From the NCBI GenBank assembly GCA_052117605.1, contig JBQKIT010000001.1: DNA of 64,000 nucleotides; one strand, 5' to 3'. The notes under the pieces were generated by a model. The model was not told where the DNA came from. It was given only the letters and a program-made list of their open reading frames with translations, and ran no database searches. A program made the position numbers and the translations under genes. The stretch comes from CAG-791 sp000431495 (GTDB taxonomy: Bacteria > Bacillota > Clostridia > Lachnospirales > Lachnospiraceae). Of the stretch, positions 44,743-52,126 are shown piece by piece (positions within the stretch are counted from its first letter, which is position 1; the number at the start of each line of letters is the position of its first letter).

Positions 44743-45705
44743 TTACACTTTTCTCATTTTTCTGGCGACACGAATGTCAGGCCCCGTCAGCTTCAGAATG
44801 GTGTAGCTGCTTGTGATTCGGGAAAAAATTCGATCGGAATAACGGTCTCGAAGCTCCGGAAGCGAGAGATTGGTGGAAATGATGGTAGCCCTTCTGCGAA
44901 GGTCCCGCTCATTCAGGAGGGAGAACAGTTGTGCCGCAACAAAATTATTGGTCATCTCTGTGCCGAGATCATCTATGACAAGAACTTCACAGCCATACAG
45001 ATCCTCCAGAAAGCTGTGATATTCTGCCTTATTATCCTGTCGGAATATGCAGGACGAGATGGTATCAAATAATGACGAGGAACTGAAATAAAGCACGGAA
45101 TGCCCTTCTTTCAGCAGTTCGCCGGCCGTACAAATGGACAGGAAGGATTTACCGGTACCGACTGTACCATAGAAAAAGAGATTTTCATAGTCGGAATTAA
45201 AATCTTTCAAAAACTTCCTGCAGGCCTGTACAGCCTTTTTGAAGCGCTCCAGGTCAGTTCCCTGATAATAGGAGGCCGACATGAGGTCAAAGCGATTGTC
45301 CTGCAGCAGGCGATCCAGGTGAGACTGCTGGTACAGGATACGGATCTCCTTCTGACGAAGACAATGGCATTTCCGGCTGTCGATATAGCCGGTGTCCCTG
45401 CAGTCGGGGCAGTCATAATGCGGCTGCAGATAATCGGCAGGAAATCCCGCTTCCTTCAGAAGTCTTGCCTTTTCCGCAGCAATGGAAGAAAGTCTTTCCT
45501 TCAGAGAAAAAGAGGCCTCTTTTCCGGACAGCTTTTCCTCCAGAGCAGCATAGGAAAGGTCCGGAATCTGACGATCCAGCTCCTGATATTCCGGAATTCT
45601 GGCGTAGACTCTGGATTTTCGGAGAGAAAGCTCACGACGGTGAGCATCGCGCTTTCCTGCGTACTCCATCATCAGTTTGTCATATTCTTCCTTGGAAAGA
45701 GACAA
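44743..45705 (-). CDS. DnaI/DnaC-like helicase loader ATPase
   Basis: AAA+ ATPase of the DnaC/DnaI type, 320 residues, that probably loads the DnaB helicase encoded at 17921. An N-terminal helical region (1-90) is followed by a zinc-binding cluster (CPDCRDTGYIDSRKCHC, about 98-114) and the AAA+ domain: Walker A GTVGTGKS near 185, Walker B VLVIDDLGTE near 245, and sensor residues STNLS. It begins 17 bp after the stop of the DnaD-domain gene and is 36 bp before prs. Confidence 0.93.
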   Translation of the reverse strand: MSLSKEEYDKLMMEYAGKRDAHRRELSLRKSRVYARIPEYQELDRQIPDLSYAALEEKLSGKEASFSLKERLSSIAAEKARLLKEAGFPADYLQPHYDCPDCRDTGYIDSRKCHCLRQKEIRILYQQSHLDRLLQDNRFDLMSASYYQGTDLERFKKAVQACRKFLKDFNSDYENLFFYGTVGTGKSFLSICTAGELLKEGHSVLYFSSSSLFDTISSCIFRQDNKAEYHSFLEDLYGCEVLVIDDLGTEMTNNFVAAQLFSLLNERDLRRRATIISTNLSLPELRDRYSDRIFSRITSSYTILKLTGPDIRVARKMRKV

Positions 45706-45722
45706 GGGATGCTCCTTTCTTC

Positions 45723-46499
45723 TCAGTTGCTCAGAAGGTGCTTCTCGAGCTCATCAAAATCGTAGGAGGTTTTCTCAAAGGCCTGGAACGAACGGGCTCC
45801 GGATTTCCCGCCCTTTTTGCTGCTGCGGCCGCCGGACAAAACAGCCTTCCGTGCCTGTGCGGCGGTGGAAATGCCGTCTTCCGCCCAGTTCAGGGCCACC
45901 TTTTCGATGTAGCGGAAATCCTTCTTGCCGAGGCCGACGCAGTATTCCACAAGATAGTCAATCAGCTCCTCCGAAAAATGAAGCTGCTCGGAAATAAAAT
46001 AGATGGTTCTGGCTTCATTGGAAGAGAGCGGCTTTCCGATATACTGCTCCACAATCATAATCAGCTGCCGGCTGTCGGTTTTCTTTTGAAATTCATCCAT
46101 CTGCTCTGCGGTGACATTCGAAGAAGATAAAGCAGGTCCGGCTGCTGCGGCAGAGATCATCGGGGTAATGGAAATGACCTGATGGTCATTTGCCGCCGGA
46201 ACCGGCCGCGGCTCCCGGAGGCAGATTCCGGTAAGATTTCCTGCAGAATCCGTCTGAAACGAAAGAAGGCCCTTGCGCTCCCAGAAGCGCAGCGAACGAA
46301 CCACTTCCTTTTCCGTGTGGTTGAAGCGGTCGGCAATGTCTGTGATGCTGGTGGAAAGACCGGCAGACATCATGCGGACAAGATAGAGGTATACCTTCAT
46401 CTGCGCATCGTTCGCATCCTTCATGTATTCATCGATAAAAAGATTCGAAATAACGGTCGAATCAGCCGCATGATCGTTATAAATGGCAAAAGCTCCCAT
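45723..46499 (-). CDS. DnaD-domain replication initiation protein
   Basis: Predicted DNA-binding primosome protein, 258 residues. The N-terminal winged helix (about 25-90) contains STSITDIADRFNHTEKEVVRSLRFWERKGLL. The C-terminal DnaD domain (about 140-220) has the YIGKPLSSNEARTIYFISEQLHFSEELIDYLVEYCV block. It probably works with the DnaI-like loader next to it. The ATG at 46499 is used; a GTG at 46508 gives three more residues, and the spacing to GGTGGAG is not decisive. Preceded by an extended -10 promoter. Confidence 0.9.
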   Translation of the reverse strand: MGAFAIYNDHAADSTVISNLFIDEYMKDANDAQMKVYLYLVRMMSAGLSTSITDIADRFNHTEKEVVRSLRFWERKGLLSFQTDSAGNLTGICLREPRPVPAANDHQVISITPMISAAAAGPALSSSNVTAEQMDEFQKKTDSRQLIMIVEQYIGKPLSSNEARTIYFISEQLHFSEELIDYLVEYCVGLGKKDFRYIEKVALNWAEDGISTAAQARKAVLSGGRSSKKGGKSGARSFQAFEKTSYDFDELEKHLLSN

Positions 46500-46567
46500 C
46501 TTCTCCACCCCCGGTTGACAGTGCAGCAGTCATAGATTTTATAAAATTGATATCTTGGATACCGGAG

Positions 46568-46596
46568 AGTATAGCATCTGCTTCGAACAGTCAAAA
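46568..46596 (-). promoter_or_regulatory. Extended -10 promoter of dnaD-dnaI-prs
   Basis: On the minus strand TGC-TATACT (46576-46568) is a good extended -10. TTTTGA or TTGACT upstream (46596-46589) gives a 17- or 15-bp spacer. The predicted start is near 46560. Confidence 0.6.
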
Positions 46597-46711
46597 TGGT
46601 AAAACTAAACAGAAAAAATCGGGCCCGGACGAAGCAGAGGAAAGTGCATCATTTTGTGGAAATTGCGGACAACGGGGATAAGACAGACGGAAACCGAAAT
46701 ATCACGCCCCG

Positions 46712-46757
46712 TTATCCACAGGAGTTATACACTTCCAAATGTGGATAATGTGGATAA
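46712..46757. promoter_or_regulatory. DnaA box cluster
   Basis: TTATCCACA at 46712-46720 (consensus), TTATACACT at 46725-46733 (one or two changes), and the reverse sites TGTGGATAA at 46740-46748 and 46749-46757 (both perfect). Four sites in 46 bp, in a facing arrangement. Weaker versions occur at 46664-46682 (GCGGACAA, CGGGGATAA). The cluster lies just downstream of murC and about 150-190 bp upstream of the dnaD promoter. Confidence 0.8.
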
Positions 46758-46764
46758 CTCTCGA

Positions 46765-48165
46765 TCATTTGTTCTGCAAAAGCAGAGAAGGCCCGATATC
46801 TGTCACATTTCCGGCCCCCATCGTTATCACCAAATCACCCTTTTGGCAATTTTTCCGGATAAAGTTTTCAATTTCTTCAAAGGAGGGGAAATAATATACC
46901 TCGTTGTGGCCAAGTGCACGGATTCTGTCTGCCAGTGTTGCGGAGCTGATGCCGAGGGTGTCGGTTTCGCGTGCCGCATAAATATCGGCCAGAACGACAA
47001 CGTCACTCTGGGAAAGAGCCTCTGCAAATTCGTCCATCAGAGCTTTGGTTCTGGTATAGGTATGCGGCTGGAAGATGCAGAAGATTCTGTTGTGAGGAAG
47101 CTTTTCTGCAGCTTCCAGGGTTGCATGGATTTCCGTCGGATGATGTGCATAGTCATCAATGATGGTGACGCCGTTCATCTCTCCTTTGTATTCGAAGCGG
47201 CGATCGGTTCCCTCAAAGCTCAGAAGGGCTTTTCCGGTCAGCTCACGTTCTACGCCGAGCAGATCAGCGACGGCTACTGCAGCGATGGAATTATAGATAT
47301 TGTGCAAGCCGGGAACCTGCAGGCGGATCAGCTGCGTATGGCCGCCCGTTGCTGTGCGGTGGCAGCAGGTATAGGTGGGGTGTGCAGCCTCGTCATAACG
47401 GATGTTAACGGGATAATATTCGCTCTTTGTGCGGTCGCTCCCATAGGTGATGACATGGCATTTCAGGCCGTCCGTCAGCTCTTTGTAATTCTCAATGTCG
47501 CTGTTGATGATCAGGGTTCCGTCCTCCGGAATCAGCTCGGCAAATCTGCGGAAGGAGCTGCGGATGTCGTCCAGATCCTTGAAAAAGTCCAGATGGTCAG
47601 CATCGATATCAAGGATGACACCGATCTTCGGATACAGAGAGAGAAAGCTGTTGGTGTATTCGCAGGCCTCTGCAACGAAGTAATCCGAGTGCCCTACGCG
47701 CACATTTCCGTGAATGGATTTCAGAATTCCACCCACGGAAATCGTGGGATCGTCCTCTGCCCCAAGGAGAATTTCGGAAATCATGGAGGTTGTCGTTGTT
47801 TTGCCATGCGTACCTGCTATCGCTACGGGGCAGCCGTAATTGCGCATGATTTCTCCGAGGAGCTCAGCTCTTGTAAGATGAGGAATATTCAGCTCTCTGG
47901 CCTTCTGAAATTCCGGATTGTCCGGATGAATGGCTGCAGTGAAGACAATAAGATCAAGGTCCGGCGTGATGTTCTCTGCCTTCTGGCCGATCAGAACCTG
48001 AATGCCGTGGGAGACAAGATCTTTTGTGATCGCAGAGGAAGCACGGTCTGAGCCGGACACTCTGAATCCGCGGCTTGCGAGAATCTCTGCAAGGCCGCTC
48101 ATGGAAATTCCGCCGATTCCGCAGAAATATACGGAAATCGGGTGATTAAAATCAATCTGATACAT
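46765..48165 (-). CDS. murC: UDP-N-acetylmuramate-L-alanine ligase
   Basis: Cytoplasmic ATP-dependent ligase adding L-Ala to UDP-MurNAc in peptidoglycan synthesis; 466 residues. The N-terminal FCGIGGISMSGLAEIL, ATP loop GTHGKTTTTSMI, EACEYTNSFL, and C-terminal DDYAHHPTEI and QPHTYTRT are all diagnostic. Start at 48165 has AAAGGA 8 bp upstream. The DnaA boxes begin 8 bp past its stop. Confidence 0.97.
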   Translation of the reverse strand: MYQIDFNHPISVYFCGIGGISMSGLAEILASRGFRVSGSDRASSAITKDLVSHGIQVLIGQKAENITPDLDLIVFTAAIHPDNPEFQKARELNIPHLTRAELLGEIMRNYGCPVAIAGTHGKTTTTSMISEILLGAEDDPTISVGGILKSIHGNVRVGHSDYFVAEACEYTNSFLSLYPKIGVILDIDADHLDFFKDLDDIRSSFRRFAELIPEDGTLIINSDIENYKELTDGLKCHVITYGSDRTKSEYYPVNIRYDEAAHPTYTCCHRTATGGHTQLIRLQVPGLHNIYNSIAAVAVADLLGVERELTGKALLSFEGTDRRFEYKGEMNGVTIIDDYAHHPTEIHATLEAAEKLPHNRIFCIFQPHTYTRTKALMDEFAEALSQSDVVVLADIYAARETDTLGISSATLADRIRALGHNEVYYFPSFEEIENFIRKNCQKGDLVITMGAGNVTDIGPSLLLQNK

Positions 48166-48244
48166 GTGATATTCCTTTCCGAATGCAAAAATGCATATCC
48201 TGAAAATGCTTCTGAAAATCCGAATACGTAAATGGTTCTTCCTA

Positions 48245-48273
48245 ATTATATTAATTATGGCGGAAAAAACCAA
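48245..48273 (-). promoter_or_regulatory. Promoter of murC
   Basis: On the minus strand TTGGTT (48273-48268), 17-bp spacer, TATAAT (48250-48245). The predicted start lies about 73 bases before murC. Confidence 0.6.
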
Positions 48274-48336
48274 TAAGCAGACGCGCCACCGGCTTCCTTT
48301 GAGAGTGACTTTGCGGAAGCAGCGGCCGGTAAGAGG

Positions 48337-48350
48337 TGGAAGCGCTTCCG
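48337..48350. promoter_or_regulatory. cre-like palindrome upstream of glgC
   Basis: TGGAAGCGCTTCCG contains a 12-bp perfect palindrome GGAAGCGCTTCC and matches the TGNAANCGNTNNCA catabolite-repression element except at the last base. It lies about 150 bp upstream of the glgC -10. A LacI/CcpA-family protein is the likely binder. Confidence 0.5.
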
Positions 48351-48495
48351 GATTCATTGTGGGAAAGAGCAGTGTGGCAAGAGCTCTTCTGCAAAAGAGC
48401 AGAAATAGTAACAAAAATAAAACGATGCAACAAATCAAAGTTGGATAAAAAGCACAAGGAAAGGGCTGAAATGCCTTTTGAATCATAGGTGGGTG

Positions 48496-48504
48496 TGCTA
48501 TACT
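48496..48504 (+). promoter_or_regulatory. Extended -10 promoter of glgCD
   Basis: TGC-TATACT. TTTTGA lies 17 bp upstream as a weak -35. The predicted start is near 48511, about 80 bases before glgC. Confidence 0.6.
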
Positions 48505-48590
48505 TAAAAAAGCTGAAGACTTAAGCGGAATGGCCGGAGACAAAGACGCTGTCTGACTTTTGGCTGCAGCAAATATGACGTGCTGAGGTA

Positions 48591-49871
48591 ATGGAAGTGA
48601 TCAAGAAGGAAATGATTGCGATGCTGCTGGCCGGAGGCCGCGGCAGCCGCCTTGGAATTCTGACATCCAAGATGGCGAAACCTGCAGTTCCGTTTGGGGG
48701 GAAATACCGTATTATTGATTTTCCGCTGAGCAACTGCATTAATTCGGGAGTCGATACGGTTGGCGTTCTGACCCAGTATATGCCGCTGAAGCTGAACACC
48801 CATATCGGAATCGGGATTCCGTGGGACCTGGACAAGCTGACCGGCGGTGTTTCTGTGCTTCCGCCCTACGAGAAGATTGCAGGGACGGAGTGGTATACAG
48901 GAACGGCAAATGCCATCTATCAGAACATGAGCTATATGGAGAATTATCATCCGGATTATGTTCTGATCCTGTCAGGGGATCATATTTACAAGATGGACTA
49001 TGAGTCCATGCTGGACTTTCATAAGGAAAATCACGCAGATGTTACCATTGCGGTCATGCCGGTTCCCATGGAAGAGGCGAAACGCTTTGGCATTATGATC
49101 ACCGATGAGAAAAAGCAGATTACGGACTTCGAGGAGAAGCCGGAGCATCCGCGCAGCAATCTGGCGTCCATGGGAATTTATATTTTCTCCTGGAAGGCCT
49201 TCAAGGAGGCTCTGGAGGTCAACAAGGATACTCCAGGACTGGATTTCGGCAAGCACATCATCCCGTACTGCCATGATCAGGGAGAGCGTCTTTTTGCATA
49301 TGAATTCAATGGCTACTGGAAGGATGTCGGAACACTGACCTCTTACTGGGAAGCGAACATGCAGCTGATTGACATCGTGCCTGAATTCAATCTGTATGAG
49401 GAGTACTGGAAGACTTATACCAATGTGGAATCTCTTCCGCCTCAGTATTACGGTCCGGACAGCCAGGTCACCCGCTCCATCATAGGAGACGGCAGTGAGA
49501 TCTACGGAACGGTGGAGCAGTCTGTGATCGGCAGTGATGTCGTAATCGGCGAGGGCGCACAGATTCGTGATTCTATTATTATGAATGGCGCCCGGATTGA
49601 TGCCGGCTGTCGTCTGAATAAGGCGATTGTGGCAGAGTGTGCTCACATTTCCGAGAATGTTGTGATTGGCGAAGGAGAGGAAATCCCGAATGAGACGGAT
49701 CCCGGCATTTACCGGGACGGACTGACCGTGGTTGCGGAGGATGCGGAGATTCCTTCCGGGGTTTCGATTGGTAAGAATGCAATGGTGAACGGAAAGACCG
49801 GAGCGGAGGATTATCCGGACGGCAGGCTCGAAAGCGGCCGAACTCTGAACAAGGAGGGGGGCGCAGTATGA
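48591..49871 (+). CDS. glgC: Glucose-1-phosphate adenylyltransferase
   Basis: Makes ADP-glucose from glucose 1-phosphate and ATP for glycogen synthesis; 426 residues. The nucleotide-binding start is AMLLAGGRGSRLGILTSKMAKPAVPFGGKYRIIDF; substrate lysine and DFEEKPEHP regions follow, and the C-terminus is a left-handed beta-helix. The 4-bp ATGA overlap with glgD implies coupled expression, and GlgC/GlgD heterotetramers are known in Firmicutes. The catalytic chain is this one. Confidence 0.97.
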   Translation: MEVIKKEMIAMLLAGGRGSRLGILTSKMAKPAVPFGGKYRIIDFPLSNCINSGVDTVGVLTQYMPLKLNTHIGIGIPWDLDKLTGGVSVLPPYEKIAGTEWYTGTANAIYQNMSYMENYHPDYVLILSGDHIYKMDYESMLDFHKENHADVTIAVMPVPMEEAKRFGIMITDEKKQITDFEEKPEHPRSNLASMGIYIFSWKAFKEALEVNKDTPGLDFGKHIIPYCHDQGERLFAYEFNGYWKDVGTLTSYWEANMQLIDIVPEFNLYEEYWKTYTNVESLPPQYYGPDSQVTRSIIGDGSEIYGTVEQSVIGSDVVIGEGAQIRDSIIMNGARIDAGCRLNKAIVAECAHISENVVIGEGEEIPNETDPGIYRDGLTVVAEDAEIPSGVSIGKNAMVNGKTGAEDYPDGRLESGRTLNKEGGAV

Positions 49872-50989
49872 GAGCAATCGGAATTATTCTGGCAGGCGGC
49901 AGATCCAACCGGATGAGGGAGCTGTCCAGAAAGCGGGCAGTCTGCGCAATGCCGGTTGCGGGGAGCTTCCGCAGCATTGATTTTGCACTGACGAACATGG
50001 AATATTCAAGGGTACAGAAGGTTGCAGTTCTTACCCAGTTCAATTCCAGAAGTCTGAATGAGCACCTCAGCTCCTCCAAATGGTGGGACTTTGGACGTAA
50101 GCAGGGCGGGATGTTCCTGTTCACGCCGTCCTTCACCGGAGAGGACGGAAACTGGTACCGCGGAACGGCAGATGCCATTGCACAGAACATCAGCTTTCTG
50201 AAAAATTCGCATGAACCGTATGTGGTCATCGCATCCGGAGACTGCGTTTACAAGATGGACTATAACGAGGTTCTGGAATATCACGTAAACAAACGGGCGG
50301 ATATCACGGTGGTCTGCAAGGAAATGCCGGCTGATTTCAATGTGGAACGGTACGGAACCGTTGCACTTGATGCGGACGGGCGGATCACGGAATTTGTGGA
50401 AAAGCCGATTGTTGCGGAGTCGAATATTATTTCGTGCGGGATCTATGTCATTCGAAGAAGGGCCCTGATTGAGCTCCTTGAGAGAAGCAAGGAGGAAGGA
50501 CGCTACGACATCGTTCAGGACATCCTGATCCGATACAAAGATGTCAAGCGGATTTACGGCTACAAGATGGATACCTACTGGAGCAACATCGCTTCGGTCG
50601 ATGACTATTTCCACATGAATATGGATTTCCTGAAGCCGGAAGTGAGAGATTATTTCTTCCGGAAATATCCGGGCATCCACTCCAAGGTTGCGGACCTTCC
50701 TCCGGCTAAATTCAATGTGGGAGGCAGCGTTCACAACAGCCTGCTGTCCAGCGGCTGCATTGTAAACGGAGCGATTGAGAATTCTGTGCTGTTCCAGAAG
50801 GTTTATGTCGGGAACAACTGCGTGATCCGGAATTCACTGATCCTGGACGATGTGCACATTGGCGACAACGCCTATATTGAAAACTGCATTGTGGAATCGG
50901 ACAGCACAATTCCGGCAAATGCCTATTATAAGGGAGAAGACGGAGTACGGATTGTGATTGAGGACAAAGGCGAACGCTACAAAATGTAG
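49868..50989 (+). CDS. glgD: Glucose-1-phosphate adenylyltransferase subunit GlgD
   Basis: Non-catalytic or regulatory partner of GlgC; 373 residues. It has the same fold (GIILAGGRSNRMRELSRKRAVCAMPVAGSFRSIDF) but the glycine-rich loop and substrate residues are altered, as usual for GlgD. In the known heteromeric enzyme it stimulates activity. It overlaps glgC by 4 bp. Confidence 0.95.
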   Translation: MRAIGIILAGGRSNRMRELSRKRAVCAMPVAGSFRSIDFALTNMEYSRVQKVAVLTQFNSRSLNEHLSSSKWWDFGRKQGGMFLFTPSFTGEDGNWYRGTADAIAQNISFLKNSHEPYVVIASGDCVYKMDYNEVLEYHVNKRADITVVCKEMPADFNVERYGTVALDADGRITEFVEKPIVAESNIISCGIYVIRRRALIELLERSKEEGRYDIVQDILIRYKDVKRIYGYKMDTYWSNIASVDDYFHMNMDFLKPEVRDYFFRKYPGIHSKVADLPPAKFNVGGSVHNSLLSSGCIVNGAIENSVLFQKVYVGNNCVIRNSLILDDVHIGDNAYIENCIVESDSTIPANAYYKGEDGVRIVIEDKGERYKM

Positions 50990-50999
50990 AGGGGTTGCG

Positions 51000-51275
51000 A
51001 TGAGAATTACAGATGTTAGAGTACGCAGAATTACCCAGTCCGGGAAAATGAAAGCGGTTGTTTCAATTACACTCGACAACGAATTTGTGGTACATGACAT
51101 TAAAGTAATTGATGGCGAAAAGGGCTTGTTCATCGCGATGCCGAGCAGGAAATCCGCAGATGGAGAGTATCGTGACATTGCACATCCGATCAATGCGGAC
51201 ATGCGAAAGCTGGTAGAGGACACCATTCTTCAGACGTACAGGGAATGCCTGGAACAGGAAAACGTACAGGCATAA
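51000..51275 (+). CDS. spoVG: SpoVG-like RNA-binding regulator
   Basis: Small nucleic-acid-binding regulatory protein, 91 residues, found in sporulating and non-sporulating Firmicutes. MRITDVRVRRI at the start and SRKSADGEYRDIAHPIN in the middle are diagnostic. ATG 51000 follows GAGGGG and is 10 bp after the glgD stop, so it may share the glg transcript. No other sporulation gene of this class is visible near it. Confidence 0.95.
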   Translation: MRITDVRVRRITQSGKMKAVVSITLDNEFVVHDIKVIDGEKGLFIAMPSRKSADGEYRDIAHPINADMRKLVEDTILQTYRECLEQENVQA

Positions 51276-51285
51276 AAGAAAAGAG

Positions 51286-51337
51286 CAAGGCGGCAGAGAG
51301 AACAAGACAGCACGATTCTCCTGCGGCCTTGTTTTTT
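51286..51337 (+). terminator. Terminator after spoVG
   Basis: CAAGGCGGCAG pairs with CTGCGGCCTTG (one mismatch), with a longer loop that can extend the stem, followed by TTTTTT. Confidence 0.8.
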
Positions 51338-51468
51338 GCATGCGGCGTAAAGAAACGTGTTTTATGATATACTTCATCCGCACCGGCGGATTTTCCGGGA
51401 CAGCTTTTTCTTATGGACGCCGGTGAAAAATGGAAACAGATGAAACAGGAACAGTGGGAGAAATGAAA

Positions 51469-52047
51469 ATGGATGCAGACTGGTATCTGATTGTAGGCCT
51501 GGGAAACCCGGGAAAAGAATATGACGGAAGTCGGCACAATGTTGGCTTTGAAGCAGCAGATCTTCTGATTGATGAATTTCATATCGACGGACCGACGAGG
51601 TTCCGGAAGTCGTTGATCGGAAAGGGCAGAATCGGAGATGCCAGGGTGGTTGTCATGAAGCCGATGACCTATATGAACCTGTCCGGAGAAGCAGTTCGGG
51701 AAGGAATGGATTATTTCAAGGTGGACCCGGCCACACATCTGATTGTCATTTCGGATGATATTGATCTGGAGCCCGGAAAGCTGCGCCTTCGGCAGAAGGG
51801 AAGTGCGGGAGGACACAATGGCCTGAAGAACATTATACAGCACGTGGGAGACGGAAATTTCATTCGCGTGCGCATCGGCGTAGGGGCCAAGCCGGATCCG
51901 AGAGCTGACCTTGCGGATCATGTGCTTGGTCATCCAAAGGGCGAGGACAAGGAAAAAATCGAGGATGCCAAGGAAAGGGCTGTCCGGGCTGTACGTGATA
52001 TTCTTGAAGAGGGAATCCAGAAGGCAATGAATCATTATAATTCCTGA
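51469..52047 (+). CDS. pth: Peptidyl-tRNA hydrolase
   Basis: Releases tRNA from stalled peptidyl-tRNA; 192 residues. Key blocks are YLIVGLGNPGKEYDGSRHNVGF with catalytic His, MKPMTYMNLSGEAV, and SAGGHNGLKNIIQHVG. Three in-frame ATGs exist (51430, 51463, 51469); 51469 gives the usual length and 8-bp spacing from GGGAG. Located 80 bp before mfd, a conserved pair in Firmicutes. Confidence 0.96.
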   Translation: MDADWYLIVGLGNPGKEYDGSRHNVGFEAADLLIDEFHIDGPTRFRKSLIGKGRIGDARVVVMKPMTYMNLSGEAVREGMDYFKVDPATHLIVISDDIDLEPGKLRLRQKGSAGGHNGLKNIIQHVGDGNFIRVRIGVGAKPDPRADLADHVLGHPKGEDKEKIEDAKERAVRAVRDILEEGIQKAMNHYNS

Positions 52048-52126
52048 GTCTGCAGCTACGGGAATCGCCGGAAGAGGGGCTGCAGGGCAGAGATTTTCGT
52101 GATGGAGCAAATAAGGAAAAGGGAAT

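Larger units (their letters stand above)
48166..48590. other. Divergent intergenic region between murC and glgC
   Basis: 425 bp with no credible gene. It holds the murC promoter (48245-48273), a cre-like site (48337-48350) and the glgC promoter (48496-48504), listed separately. Short frames seen here lack ribosome binding sites. Confidence 0.6.

Noticed and set aside
46500..46764. Chromosomal origin (oriC)
   Set aside because: DnaA boxes and AT-rich DNA are present, but dnaA/dnaN are absent and strand use does not switch here as expected at an origin. Kept only as a DnaA-box cluster.
51430..51468. Longer N-terminus for pth starting at 51430
   Set aside because: It would add 13 poorly conserved residues and lacks a good ribosome binding site compared with 51469.
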